Made by a program: the position numbers and the translations under genes. The notes beneath the pieces are model-generated. The model was not told the origin of the DNA, made no database searches, and saw nothing but the letters and a program-made list of their open reading frames with translations. Positions 12,234 through 25,700 of a stretch of DNA of 64,000 bases are shown here, piece after piece (the first letter of the stretch is position 1; each line of letters starts with the position of its first letter). Where the stretch lies: positions 1 to 64,000 of the forward strand of contig PABB01000015.1 of the NCBI GenBank assembly GCA_002702655.1, read 5' to 3'. This stretch comes from Planctomycetaceae bacterium. GTDB taxonomy: Bacteria; Planctomycetota; Planctomycetia; Pirellulales; Lacipirellulaceae.

Positions 12234-12893
12234 CTACGCAGCAGCCCAGATTTTCCGCCCGTAGTGCAGCGCCAGGTCGATCCCCGTCTTCAGCAGCACC
12301 AGCATCACGACCGCGGGCGTCGGGCTGCCGGCTTTCAGGCAGACGAACGCCCCCAGCACGACGACCAGATGCAGAATGACCACCCGCACGTACGGCCGGA
12401 ACAGCAGGTCGCTGGAGGTCTTGTCGCGCCCCTCGCCGCGGACGAGAAAGTCGTTGTAGAAGTCGAACAGGTGACTCACCACGATCCCCAGCAGCGTGAG
12501 CGCCAGCCATGTGGGATTGATCGAGCCCGGCTCCGGCGGCGGGGGCTGCTCGCCCTCCGGCAAGTCGGCGTGCCCGACCAACCCGACCAGCACCAACAGC
12601 CCCACGGCATGCCCCACGGCGAACGCGCCGTAGTGCACGAAAAAGAACGCCATGTTCCGCAGCTTCTCGAACTGCGTCTCTTCGCCGGTGCAGGCGAACA
12701 TCTTCAGCAGCGTGACCAGCCCGACGACCACGTTCTCGGCCCAGTACAGAAAGAGCACGACGCCGGTGCTCCAGCCCAGAAAGAGAACGCCCAGCAGTGG
12801 AACCAGATTGACCGCCACGGCCAGCCACACGGACTGATGCCAGGGGGCGGACGGCTGCGCAGAGATCGGCATTGAGGCGGCGGGCGGCTTCAC
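12234..12893 (-). CDS. DUF6498-type multi-span membrane protein
   Basis: The protein has 219 residues and about five hydrophobic segments, including VWLAVAVNLVPLLGVLFLGW and VVLFLYWAENVVVGLVTLLK. The motif YWAENVVVG, a central FFFVHYGAFAVGHAV stretch and FDFYNDF are characteristic of the DUF6498 family, whose function is unknown. The frame opens with GTG at 12893; an ATG at 12872 is an alternative, and neither has a clear ribosome site. It is convergent with msrAB. Confidence 0.65.
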   Translation of the reverse strand: MKPPAASMPISAQPSAPWHQSVWLAVAVNLVPLLGVLFLGWSTGVVLFLYWAENVVVGLVTLLKMFACTGEETQFEKLRNMAFFFVHYGAFAVGHAVGLLVLVGLVGHADLPEGEQPPPPEPGSINPTWLALTLLGIVVSHLFDFYNDFLVRGEGRDKTSSDLLFRPYVRVVILHLVVVLGAFVCLKAGSPTPAVVMLVLLKTGIDLALHYGRKIWAAA

Positions 12894-12959
12894 GGCGAGC
12901 GTATTGTGGCGTGCCGCCGTAAATTGGACAACGGAGAAGCGGGGCCGAGATGCCGTCCG

Positions 12960-13568
12960 CTACACGCGCCACGCCCGGCCGTCGCTGTGCGTGACGACAA
13001 CAACGGGACGGTCAGAGCCTGCCTCCAAACCGAATGTCAGCGGCAGCGCGACGCTGGCAATGGCCGTGTCGCCAACCGTCGCGACCGCCGAGCCTGTCGT
13101 TTTCCCATTGGCAAATTTCAGCAGTTCGAGTCGCCACGGCTCGCGATCGACGATCAGCAGTTCGCGCGTGCCGACCTCGGCGTAAAAACTCACCTTGTCC
13201 CGCGTGCGATCGTGCCGACTGACGATCTCGACGGCCAGATCCGGCCCGCCGTGGTAGAACGTGTCGCAGTCCGTCGCTGGATTGCCGTTGAGGTAGACAG
13301 CCAAGTCGGGCACGCGAAAGTCGTGCTTCCAATCGTCGGCATTCCGGGCGACGTTCACGCCGGGGTAGACCTTGCCGAGTTTACCCGCCACAACTGTTTC
13401 GCGGAGGGCCAACGCGAGCCCCAACAGCAAATCCTGGTGCTCGTTGTTCGCGACCGGCGCCATCATGTACGTGCCCTCCCACACCTCGTCGTGGGCGTCG
13501 AGACCGCGAGCGCGGCGCTCGTCGATGAGCTGCTGCGCTTCGCGGGGATCGAGAATGACTGTGGTCAT
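12960..13568 (-). CDS. Uma2-family (DUF820) nuclease-fold protein
   Basis: The protein has 202 residues with the Uma2 pattern of a restriction-endonuclease-like fold: an N-terminal EVWEGTYMMAPVANNEHQ, then VPDLAVYL, then DLAVEIVS with the acidic residues expected of a PD-(D/E)XK site, then YAEVGTRELLIVD. The family is abundant in Planctomycetes and Cyanobacteria and its function is unproven. The ATG at 13568 begins the conserved part; a nine-residue upstream extension is possible. Confidence 0.75.
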   Translation of the reverse strand: MTTVILDPREAQQLIDERRARGLDAHDEVWEGTYMMAPVANNEHQDLLLGLALALRETVVAGKLGKVYPGVNVARNADDWKHDFRVPDLAVYLNGNPATDCDTFYHGGPDLAVEIVSRHDRTRDKVSFYAEVGTRELLIVDREPWRLELLKFANGKTTGSAVATVGDTAIASVALPLTFGLEAGSDRPVVVVTHSDGRAWRV

Positions 13569-13667
13569 GGGGATTATCCCAAAACTCGCATCCAATAGTG
13601 GGCAAAGGTATTATACAGTCGGGAATTTGCGATCTGTCAGTTGAAGCACCAGAATTCCGGCTCCGTC

Positions 13668-14087
13668 ATGCCTGAATTGATCCATCATCAACCTTGCCGA
13701 CGTCAGATTCTGCACGAATCTCCGGAGGCCCTTCCCACTTGGCTTATCACACAGCGAGGCCAATCGCCAATCCTGACCATCCTAGCCTATTGTCATCTTA
13801 TTCTATTCTGCACGATTGCAGGGGCCGTTATTGACCGCTGCAAACACCTCAGTGTGGAGCTCTGGGAAATCCGGCGATATATTCCGCCTCTGGGCCAATT
13901 GTCCGATGGCACGATTGCCCTCGCGAGTATCGCCATCATCCTCATTCCCCTCGTTCAAGCGGGATTTGCCTGGCGAATCAACCGATCAGGCCAGAAACTC
14001 AATCCGGCCGAGGATCGGAATCTCGGCCTCGCAATGATTACGATTCTGGCGGCAAGTGTCGTCGCGGCAATTCCTGGCATTCAATGA
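13668..14087 (+). CDS. hypothetical membrane protein
   Basis: The protein has about 139 residues and three probable membrane segments (around ILTILAYCHLILFCTIAGAVI, IALASIAIILIPLVQAGFAW and LAMITILAASVVAAIPGI). No family was recognised. The gene ends six bases before the convergent metH stop. An in-frame TTG at 13641 would add nine residues. Confidence 0.5.
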   Translation: MPELIHHQPCRRQILHESPEALPTWLITQRGQSPILTILAYCHLILFCTIAGAVIDRCKHLSVELWEIRRYIPPLGQLSDGTIALASIAIILIPLVQAGFAWRINRSGQKLNPAEDRNLGLAMITILAASVVAAIPGIQ

Positions 14088-14093
14088 AGCGCC

Positions 14094-17816
<3,723 letters not shown>

Positions 17817-18034
17817 AAACTCAATCGGGGGTGAGTAGCAAAGGGCAGGGCGGCAAGAAACACAACATCATACACGCCATGAGCTAGACCGACGAGGCGC
17901 CCGCCAAGTTCGGCGACAAGCCCTACCAACCGGATTTAGCCCCGCCACTCACGGCGGGGGGGTGCGGAGCAGGCTCCGCGGCAGAGTCGGATATGCCTGC
18001 GCGGCGGCCCCGAAATTCCTACCAAGGAATCTGC

Positions 18035-18065
18035 TTGACTCTCCCCCAACGGGAGGTCGTAGACT
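18035..18065 (+). promoter_or_regulatory. MerR-type promoter with 19-bp spacer
   Basis: A -35 TTGACT (18035-18040) and a -10 TAGACT (18060-18065) are separated by exactly 19 bp. The spacer holds the inverted repeat CTCCC-n5-GGGAG. Overlong spacers with a palindrome are the hallmark of promoters activated by MerR proteins through DNA distortion. It lies 41 bp before the regulator gene, so autoregulation is likely. Confidence 0.8.
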
Positions 18066-18105
18066 GCCAGCAGCAACATCCAACGGCCCCGAAAACGAGT
18101 CGCAA

Positions 18106-18927
18106 GTGAACGAATTGTTCAGCATCGGAGAGTTCTCCAAAATCACCGGCCTGACGGTCAAGGCGCTGCGGTTTTACCACGAACGGGAACTGCTGGTCCC
18201 GGCCCGCGTGGAAGCCGGCTCGGGCTATCGCTACTACGACCATGACAACGTCCAGGCCGCGCGGGCGATCGTTGCGTTGCGCGAGCTGGGGTTCAGCGTC
18301 GCCGAGTTGGCCGACATCCTGGCGGACCACCAGGACGAAGCCGACATCGTGGAGTTCCTGCGGCGCCGCAAGCAGCAACTCGCCGAGCAAATCGAAACCG
18401 ACCGCCAACTGGTGGCCAACTTGGACCGCATCATCCAACAAGAAACAGAGGCGAAAGCGCTCATGTCCACGCCGCAATTCGAGGTGGAAGAGAAACAGCT
18501 GCCCGCGCTACTGGTGGCCGGGATCCGCATGCGGGGCCGGTACGACGAGTGCGGCCCCGTGTTCGGCAAGCTGTGCCGCGCGCTGGGCCGCCACATCGCC
18601 GGCAAGTGCATGTGTTTGTACTACGACGGCGAGTACCGCGAGGACGACGCCGATTTCGAACCGTGCGTGCCGGTCAAACGCGCTGTGGAGATGGAGGGCG
18701 TGGCCGTCCGCGAGTTGCCCGCCGGTCGCTGCGTGTCGCTGGTGCACCGCGGCCCGTATCAGCAGTTGGGGCGCTCTTACGAGCGGCTGCTACAATACGT
18801 CAAGCAGCGCGGCTACCAGATGCAATTGCCAACGCGGGAAGTCTACCTGAAAGGCCCCGGCATGATCTTCCGCGGCAACCCCAAGAAGTATCTCACCGAG
18901 ATTCAGATTCCGATCGAGGACAGCTGA
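18106..18927 (+). CDS. MerR-family regulator with GyrI-like effector domain
   Basis: The protein has 273 residues. The N-terminal MerR helix-turn-helix (LFSIGEFSKITGLTVKALRF) is followed by GYRYYDHDNVQAARAIVALR and a dimerisation coiled coil. The C-terminal 150 residues resemble the GyrI/AraC-type effector-binding fold (GRCVSLVHRGPYQQL and the final IQIPIED), as in BmrR-like multidrug sensors. The GTG start is inferred from the alignment of the HTH and its spacing from the MerR-type promoter. No efflux gene is adjacent, so it may mainly regulate itself or a distant target. Confidence 0.85.
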   Translation: MNELFSIGEFSKITGLTVKALRFYHERELLVPARVEAGSGYRYYDHDNVQAARAIVALRELGFSVAELADILADHQDEADIVEFLRRRKQQLAEQIETDRQLVANLDRIIQQETEAKALMSTPQFEVEEKQLPALLVAGIRMRGRYDECGPVFGKLCRALGRHIAGKCMCLYYDGEYREDDADFEPCVPVKRAVEMEGVAVRELPAGRCVSLVHRGPYQQLGRSYERLLQYVKQRGYQMQLPTREVYLKGPGMIFRGNPKKYLTEIQIPIEDS

Positions 18928-18974
18928 AACGACAGGCGACGGTAGACTCGCGATCCTCAGGCCCGCATTGCCCC

Positions 18975-19049
18975 AGCCGGCGGTCTACGACCGCCGCCGT
19001 CAAGCTGCGCGAATCCAACTTGGACAGCGGCGGTCGTAGACCGCCGGCT
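18975..19049. repeat. paired inverted repeat, GCCGGCGGTCTACGACC family
   Basis: The two 23-bp arms (18975-18997, 19027-19049) are perfect reverse complements, each with its own GCGGTC-TAC-GACCGC hairpin. The element lies between convergent genes. Confidence 0.9.
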
Positions 19050-19075
19050 AGTGGGGAATGTTCTGCGATTCCCCG

Positions 19076-19933
19076 TCATCGCATGCGAAGTCGCCGGCGC
19101 GACCTCGCCACGAGCAGGGCCGCCGCGGCCAGTGCGATCAGCCCCCCCGCTGCCGGCTCCGGCACGCTTGCCGCGGCGACGGCGCTCGCGGCCGCTCCCC
19201 ACTGCTGCTGCCACAACTGCAGGTCGTCGGCCGTGAGCGTTCCCGCGCCGCATGCGCGCTGCCACGCCAGAAAGTCGCCGCCATCGATATCGCCATCGTC
19301 ATCGAAGTCGGCCAAGGGGACGTCGGCCACCCACTGGAAAGTCACCTCCGCCGGCTCGTAGCCCGGCGTCGGCTCGCCGGTCGTCGCGTCGCCGATGTAC
19401 ACGCGATAGCTCGCCTCGTAGCGCGACCGCGTGGGATTGACGACCGCGTAGGCGTTGTGCGTCATCGCGCCGCTCCACTGCCAGCGCAGCGAGCTGCCGG
19501 AGTTGCCAAAGAGCGGGTCGTACGTGCCGGAGACGGGAAAGATCGCCTCGTACGTCAGCAGCCCTGGCGTGGCCTCCAGCAATTCGACCCACACCCCCGC
19601 CCCGGACGGCGGCGCCCAGAAGCCGCTGGGGTTCCAGCCGTACTGGAAGTTGTGGTTCGTCCCCTCCAGCGCCGCCCACGGCATGTTGGGGTCGAATTGA
19701 TCCTCCGGCGCCAACGACCGCAGTTGCGGCGTGGGAACCGTTTCGTCGAGGCGGACCACCAGCGCCGAACCCACCAGCGTGACGTCGGCGTGCTTCATGG
19801 GGGCCTCGCTTTGGCCCGCCGTTCCGCCGCCCAATTGGGGAACCATCGTCGCGCCGACGGCTGGGCCGGCGCCCAGCGCCGCCAATAGCGCCGCTGCCAT
19901 CCATGTCCGTCGGGCTGCTCGTGTCTCGTTCAT
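19076..19933 (-). CDS. exported PEP-CTERM protein with dockerin-like repeat
   Basis: The protein has 285 residues with a signal peptide (MAAALLAALGAGPAVGA). Near residue 220 it has a calcium-binding, dockerin-like repeat (DFDDDGDIDGGDFLAWQR) frequent in planctomycete surface proteins. It ends with a PEP-CTERM sorting tail: VPEP, a hydrophobic stretch and RSRRR. The central region shares motifs with the next gene (QWSGAMTHNAY and SYRVYIGD), so the two are paralogues. Its function is unknown; it is probably cell-surface bound. Confidence 0.8.
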   Translation of the reverse strand: MNETRAARRTWMAAALLAALGAGPAVGATMVPQLGGGTAGQSEAPMKHADVTLVGSALVVRLDETVPTPQLRSLAPEDQFDPNMPWAALEGTNHNFQYGWNPSGFWAPPSGAGVWVELLEATPGLLTYEAIFPVSGTYDPLFGNSGSSLRWQWSGAMTHNAYAVVNPTRSRYEASYRVYIGDATTGEPTPGYEPAEVTFQWVADVPLADFDDDGDIDGGDFLAWQRACGAGTLTADDLQLWQQQWGAAASAVAAASVPEPAAGGLIALAAAALLVARSRRRLRMR

Positions 19934-19972
19934 CTTGGATATCGCATGAAGTGGGAAGTTGTGAATTGGAAT

Positions 19973-20012
19973 CAGCAGCCGCGGCGCAGCATGGTCAGCG
20001 CCGCGGCTGCTG
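19973..20012. repeat. long stem-loop between two PEP-CTERM genes
   Basis: A perfect 15-bp stem (19973-19987 with 19998-20012) has a 10-nt loop. It lies after the stop of one PEP-CTERM gene and before the start of the next on the minus strand. It lacks a T-tract, so it may stabilise mRNA or attenuate transcription rather than terminate it. Confidence 0.7.
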
Positions 20013-20050
20013 CTCAGCTTGCAGGTCGTGCGCGTCTCGACGCCCGGCGA

Positions 20051-20740
20051 CTACCGCCAACGCCGCGTCGCCCAGCCGACCGCCGCCAACCCCGCCAGCG
20101 CCCACGCGGCCGGCTCGGGGACGACGTGAAACTGGAAGGTGGCCGTCGCGGGGGTATAGGTGATGTCCTCCGCGCCGCTGAGGTCGCCGACATACACGCG
20201 AAACGACATCGCGTAGTCGCCCGGCAAGTCGCCGGTGTAGTAGTCGTGCTGCATGACTCCGTCCCACTGCCACGAATCGCCGTCGGTGGCGTAAATCTCG
20301 TCGAGCGTCCAGAACGGCATGCCCTCGCCGGGGATCGCGGTCATTCCGCTGCCGGCTTCGTAAACGCGAAACTCGGCCCCGGGGGGTTGCGTGGCGGCGG
20401 TTCGCTCGATCCAAATCGCCCGGTCGGTCGGCAGCGATATGAATCCGTCAGCCAGCCAACCATGCTGGGCGTTGAAGAACTTGCCTTCCAGCACGTCGAA
20501 CCTGGCCGGCTCGTAGTCGGCGCCGTGGCCGGACATCATTTCCACCGGCGACGCGGGGCCTTCGGGCGGTTCGCTCACATGCACGTGCAGGGTCGTGCCG
20601 GTCAGGCTGATCAATGCGTGTTTCATGCCGGCGTCGCCGCTGCCGCTGGTCATCGGCGGCATGGGCGGAGTCACGGCGGCGGCGGTCCCCGCAATGCACG
20701 CTGCCGCTGCCAGGGAAACGCAAAAGCTAATCCGATTCAT
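20051..20740 (-). CDS. exported PEP-CTERM protein, paralogue of the next gene
   Basis: The protein has 229 residues with a signal peptide (FCVSLAAAACIAGTAAA). A His/Met-containing domain includes WQWDGVMQHDYY and SFRVYVGD, matching the neighbouring PEP-CTERM protein, and the gene ends in a VPEPAAW...RRWR sorting tail. Unlike its paralogue it has no dockerin-like repeat. It lies downstream of the DUF1559 gene on the same strand and may be co-transcribed with it. Confidence 0.75.
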   Translation of the reverse strand: MNRISFCVSLAAAACIAGTAAAVTPPMPPMTSGSGDAGMKHALISLTGTTLHVHVSEPPEGPASPVEMMSGHGADYEPARFDVLEGKFFNAQHGWLADGFISLPTDRAIWIERTAATQPPGAEFRVYEAGSGMTAIPGEGMPFWTLDEIYATDGDSWQWDGVMQHDYYTGDLPGDYAMSFRVYVGDLSGAEDITYTPATATFQFHVVPEPAAWALAGLAAVGWATRRWR

Positions 20741-20832
20741 TGGTATCTTCTCACGAGATGTTGAAGTTCAATGCAAATCCCCTCCCGCGCGGGGAGAGGC
20801 ACAAAGTCGTCAATTCGCCCCGGAGCGCCGCA

Positions 20833-21537
20833 TCACGGCTCCGCCGCGTGCTGGGGGCACCACAGGTCAATGTCACGCTCGCGGTCGAAGGTGTCCTCGA
20901 ACTGCTGCGTGCTCACGTGCCCGTCGACCCACAGATAGTTGGCCACCCCGGCGTGTCGGGTGCGGGCCACTTCGACCTCGCCGCCGTAGTACCACAGGTG
21001 GGCCATCATGTGATCGGCCGAAGCGCCCGTTTGCAGGTCCGCGGCCAACACTGTGCGCGACGTGCTGGGCAGGTTCCGCAGCTCCCAGAACGTCGGTCCC
21101 CGCGGTTCGCCGAGCACCGGGCCGGTCTCAAAGTCCTGCAGTTCCAGCCACACGTTTTTGCCGTAGCCGTACAGCTGCTTCGCGACGCGGTCGGGGCGGT
21201 CGTCCTCGGGACAGTGGTACGCCTGCTCCAACAGACTCGCCGGCAGCGGTCCCGACTCGACGACCGCCGTGGGATCCAACCACGGCGCCAGCGCGTACCC
21301 CCAGGGCGCTTCGCGGAACGCCAACGCCGAGTGCGAGCTGCGCGGAAACTGTTCGTCGTTGGCGTCCAGGTACATGTGAAACGCCAGACCAATCTGCTTG
21401 AGATTGTTCGCGCACTGCGTGCGCCGCGCCGCCGCCCGCGCGGCTTGCACCGCGGGAAGCAGCAACGCAATCAACACGCCGATCACGGCGATCACGACCA
21501 ACAACTCAACCAGCGTAAATGCACGAGATGCGCGCAC
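20833..21537 (-). CDS. DUF1559 prepilin-like protein
   Basis: The protein has 234 residues. It begins with a type IV prepilin/pseudopilin signal ([20 protein letters not shown]) and ends with the H-X9-DG motif (His, nine residues, Asp-Gly) that defines planctomycete DUF1559 proteins. The N-terminal methylation site would be processed by a prepilin peptidase and the protein exported by a type II secretion or pilus-like machine. The start is GTG. It heads a possible three-gene run with the two PEP-CTERM proteins. Confidence 0.85.
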   Translation of the reverse strand: MRASRAFTLVELLVVIAVIGVLIALLLPAVQAARAAARRTQCANNLKQIGLAFHMYLDANDEQFPRSSHSALAFREAPWGYALAPWLDPTAVVESGPLPASLLEQAYHCPEDDRPDRVAKQLYGYGKNVWLELQDFETGPVLGEPRGPTFWELRNLPSTSRTVLAADLQTGASADHMMAHLWYYGGEVEVARTRHAGVANYLWVDGHVSTQQFEDTFDRERDIDLWCPQHAAEP

Positions 21538-21707
21538 GGCGAACCTCCCCGCGTCAGCGGCCCCAGGTAGGGCGAGTGAGCAAGATGGAACTTCGCGTCG
21601 CGCGTACTATGGCTCTGGGAGTCATGACAGACCACGCGGATTGGACCGCGCAGCGTTGACGCCGCGCGCGAAATTCCCTCAGTGGAACAAACGATCCACG
21701 GCGCGCC

Positions 21708-21775
21708 GTAGGTCAGGCTTTCTAGCCTGACACCAAGCGCGCAGAGGCGATGTCAGGCTAGAAAGCCTGACCTAC
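21708..21775. repeat. paired inverted repeat, GTAGGTCAGGCTT family
   Basis: Perfect 25-bp arms lie at 21708-21732 and 21751-21775. Each contains a GTCAGGCT/AGCCTGAC hairpin. It lies between two minus-strand genes. Confidence 0.9.
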
Positions 21776-21788
21776 GCAATGGGATCGC

Positions 21789-22427
21789 CTAAGCGAGCGC
21801 CTGCGGCGGAGGGGTGGGGATCGCCGGGGCCGGGCCCTCGACCGGCAGCGGCAGCAGAGCGCAGAATGCGCTGGTAGATTGTTCCACAGAGGCCTCAAAC
21901 ACCGGGGGGACAATCACCGCTCCCAGCGTCAGCCACGTCGTCCGCAGGCCTCGACAGGCCAGCGATTGGAGCATGTTCACGTGCGACGCAGTCCGCCGCA
22001 CTTGCGTCTGTTCCGGAGGTTCGCTGGCGGCGACTTGCGAATCGTCGCAACTGTTGCCGCAACAGCACGACTTTGCCGGAGCGGATTTCACCGGCGCCTT
22101 CACGGCCGCCACCGTCGGCGGAGCCTTGGCGCCGCTGCGGACTTCGGCCCAGTGGGCAATCTCGATTCCGGCGCGGCGCGCGTCGTCCAGCGCAAACTGC
22201 GGCGGACGGACCCCCTCGCGACGGGCCCATGAAAGCCGCTCAGCGGGTGCAAAGCAGCAGCAGTCCCGCCAGCAGTGCTCGGCCGTCGCGCAGCCGCAAC
22301 CGCAACTTTCGCAGGGGAAGCGCTCGCCGCTACGCACAGGCGCGGTGGGGGCCGGCAGGGGCACGCCGAGCGCGACCGCCGTGAACCAGCCCGAAACGAG
22401 CGTCGAGAGTGTGCGGGAGGGAACCAC
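21789..22427 (-). CDS. Cys-rich exported hypothetical protein
   Basis: The protein has 212 residues with a weak signal sequence. A dense cysteine cluster near residues 39-58 (CESCGCGCATAEHCWRDCCC) is followed by CCCGNSC near residue 120, suggesting metal binding. The C-terminal third contains a hydrophobic segment and a Pro-rich end. No named family was recognised. The start is GTG at 22427. Similar cysteine patterns coupled to metal-handling functions are plausible but unproven. Confidence 0.55.
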   Translation of the reverse strand: MVPSRTLSTLVSGWFTAVALGVPLPAPTAPVRSGERFPCESCGCGCATAEHCWRDCCCFAPAERLSWARREGVRPPQFALDDARRAGIEIAHWAEVRSGAKAPPTVAAVKAPVKSAPAKSCCCGNSCDDSQVAASEPPEQTQVRRTASHVNMLQSLACRGLRTTWLTLGAVIVPPVFEASVEQSTSAFCALLPLPVEGPAPAIPTPPPQALA

Positions 22428-22520
22428 GCCAAAACTTCAGCAAAACCATGGCAAGTCGCAACAGTGTACTCGCCGCGCGCGGACGCGTCCACCAGCGCGC
22501 CGGCGCAGCACACCGTCTTT

Positions 22521-22603
22521 CTAGCCGGCGGCACACTTGCCGCCGGGAGAGGAACGGGACGCCCTTGCTTGCGCCTCCCGGCGGCAAGTGTGCCGCCGGC
22601 TAG
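22521..22603. repeat. paired inverted repeat, CCGGCGGCACACTTGCC family
   Basis: Two perfect 29-bp arms (22521-22549 and 22575-22603) are separated by 25 bp. Each forms a GGCGGCA-CACT-TGCCGCC hairpin. It lies between two minus-strand genes. Confidence 0.92.
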
Positions 22604-22689
22604 GGCGACGCGTTTGGGCGCCGATTGAACGTGCAGCCGTCACTCTCGCTCTGCTTCAGAGCGAGCAACGGCTCCGCAACTTTACTGAT

Positions 22690-22708
22690 CCCAATGCTCA
22701 GCATTGGG
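22690..22708. terminator. stem-loop after the rhamnosidase gene
   Basis: The 19-bp palindrome CCCAATGCT-C-AGCATTGGG lies 14 bp past the stop of the minus-strand GH78 gene. The absence of a following T-run makes the terminator role uncertain. Confidence 0.4.
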
Positions 22709-22721
22709 CTTGCCGACGCCT

Positions 22722-25700
22722 TCAATTTCTCTCGGGAATGGAAAACTGGTAGCGGCCAGATGGGAGGTCCGCCTCGATCGTTGAGTCTGTCACTCTCCAC
22801 GTGGCGTCAGTCGGACCGCGTTGCCTCGAAACGATCGTCGCCAGTTCGTCCTCATTCTCCGCCGGCTCGGGCAAGAATCGGCGTTCGAGCACGAGCGTCG
22901 CCCGAGAATTCGCCGGGATCTCGACGGCCAGGTCCACCATCATCTCGCCGCGCTCCCACGCGACGCGAATCGGCCCGCGGATGCTGTCGTAGATTACCTC
23001 GCAGTGGTCCAGACTCGGATCAAACTGCGGTCGCAACTCGATCGTCTGGTACGCCACGCCAGTGCGGCGGATGCCGCCGAGGTTCTCGACCATCCAGCCG
23101 TACACGGCGCCGAACGAATAGTGGGCGAACGAGTTCATCCCCACATCCTGGAAGCCCCGCTCGGGGGTCCAGCCGTCCCAGCGCTCCCAGATGCTGGTGG
23201 CGCCCTGCTTGATCGAGAAGCACCAGCCCGGAAACGTGTCCTGGTGCAGCAGCTTCAGCGCCACGTCGACCTCGCCGATCTTCGACAGCACGAGCATCAG
23301 GTCCTTGGTGCCGATGAACCCGGTGGACAGGTGCCAGCCGCGCTCGCGGATGTCGTCGACCAGGTGCTGCCTGGCCTGTTCTTCTTGCTCGCCGTCGAGC
23401 AGATCGTACGCCAACGCCAGCACGTAGCAACACTGCGTGTCGCCGCGAATGACGCCGTCGTCGCCGACATACGTCTCGTTGAACGCCCGCTTGATCGACT
23501 CGTAATAATCGCGGTACTTCGCCGCATCCTCGTCATGGCCAAGCGCCTCGGCCGCCTGCGCGGTCACCCGGGCCGCGTTGGCGAAGTACGCGGTGTAGAT
23601 CACGTCCTTGGGCGTGTCGGCGTTGATGCTGAGCCAATCGCCAAAGCAATGGTACCCGTCGGGCGGAAGCACGCCGTCTTTTGAGCGGTTGCGACAGAAC
23701 TCGACAAACCGCGTCATCGACGGATATTGCTGCTCCAGCAACGTGCGATCGCCGTACACCTCGTAAATCGTCCACGGGCAGATCACGCCCGCGTCGGCCC
23801 ACGCAGGGCCGCCGTCGTCCAGCCCCATGACGACCGGCGCCACCTTGGGAAATTGCCCGTCGCCGCGCTGGGCGTCGGAGAGGTCGACCAGCCACTTGCG
23901 AAAGAACGCCTGCACGTCGCAATTCATGCAGGCCGTGTTCACGTATACCTGCGCGTCGCCCGTCCAGCCGAGTCGCTCGTCACGCTGCGGGCAATCGGTC
24001 GGCACGTCGATGAAGTTGGCCAACTGCGTCCACAGCACGTTCTTGTAGAGCCGGTTGAGCGTCGGATCGGAGCACTCGAACTCGCTCACGATCGGCGTCG
24101 CACTGGCCAGCGCAATGCCGGTCACCGCGTCGAGCGTCGGCTTCTCGTCGAGCCCCGTGACTTCCACGTATTGAAAACCGTGGAACGTGTGCCGCGGCTG
24201 CCAGACTTCCTCGCCGTCGCCCCGACAGGTGTAGCGGTCGATCACCCGCGCGAACCGCAAGTTGGTCGTGTACGGCGTGCCGTCCTCGTTGAGCCGCTCG
24301 GCGTACCGCAATTGGATCTGCTGCCCCGTGCGGCCGCGGACTTTCAGCCGCACGACTCCGGCGAAGTTCTGGCCCAGGTCGAAGACGTACACGCCCGGGG
24401 CCGGCTCGGTGATTTCCTCGGCCGGGAATTCGGCGACCTCCACGACCGGCGGGCCCGGGTGCCATTGGATCGTGGGCGACACCTCGGCGCCGGTGCGAAC
24501 TCGCAACACGCGCCCGCCCTGGGGCTCGGCGGCGTTCCAATCCTGCAACTCCGCCCGCGCGTCGTACTCCTCGCCGATCAGGATGTCTGCCAACTGGGTC
24601 GGCCCGTCGACGGCTGTCCAGGACTTGTCGGTCGCCACTGTCTCGACCGAGCCGTCTTCGTACTCCAGCCGCAGCATCATCCGCACGCGGGGCCGCTTGC
24701 CGTAGACGTCGCGGCTCCCGCCCCAGCCGATGCGGCCGCTGTACCAACCGTCGGCCAGCACGATCCCCAGCAGGTTGTCGCCGGCGCGGACCGCGTCGGT
24801 CACTTCGTACGCACGGTAGTAGACGCGCTTGTTGTAGTCCGTCCAGCCGGAGGAGAAGTAGTCGCGGTTGACCAGCTGGCCGTTCAGATACAAGTCGGCC
24901 CAGCCCAGCGCGGTCAGATAAGCAGTCGCGCGGCGGACTTCTTTCTGCGGAGTAAAGTCGCTGCGCAAGTACGCCGGCGGCGCTGTGGCGTAGGCGCCCA
25001 GCTTCACCTCGCCCCACGGCTGGCTGCCGGCGGGGCCCTGATCGCGCACCGGCTTGGCGTTGACCAGCGGCATCGTCCGCCAATCTTGCCCAGCCGGGCT
25101 GGCGCTGCGCCATGCGTCGTCGGTGACGACCGACAACTTGTCGCCCGCGGCAGTCTCAGCGTCAATCGCCAGCAGCAACCCCGCCGGTCCCGCGCCGTTG
25201 GCGGCGACGACGCGAACCTCGTTGTCGCCAGCTTGCAGGTACGGCCGCACGTCGGCCCGCATCGGCACGGGCAACTCGCGCGTGAACGCGACTTGATGAC
25301 CGTTGACGTGCACCGTGCAATTGTCATCCGCCGCCACGGTGATCGTGGCGGTCGCTAACTGCACATCTTTGGGCAATTCCCATGTGCGGACGAACACGCG
25401 CTGCTCGCGAGGCGGCTGCTCGGGATCAGCGGCGTGCCAAATCCACCGCGCGTCGCCAAAGTCGGCGACCTCGGCTTCCACGGGGCGATCCTGGTCGTTG
25501 CCGATCCACTCGCCGGTCCACTCCGTCGCGTCGAGGATCCCCACGGTCCACAGCGCCGGTTCGCTCCACGGGCCGACGTCGCCCGCGGCGTCCCACGTTT
25601 GCACCTTCCAGTAACACTGCTGATGCGACGCGAGCGGCTGGCCCTCGTAACGCACGCCGAACGTAGCGTCCGACTCGACCTGCCCCGAGTCCCACAGGTC

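Noticed and set aside
17817-18034. Possible cobalamin riboswitch upstream of metH
   Set aside because: No B12-box or the usual conserved core was seen. The region has only short GC-rich hairpins and a protein-like fragment without a start.
22521-22603. Treating the paired hairpins as Rho-independent terminators
   Set aside because: They lack T-tracts, occur inside coding regions in related families, and also sit between divergent genes.
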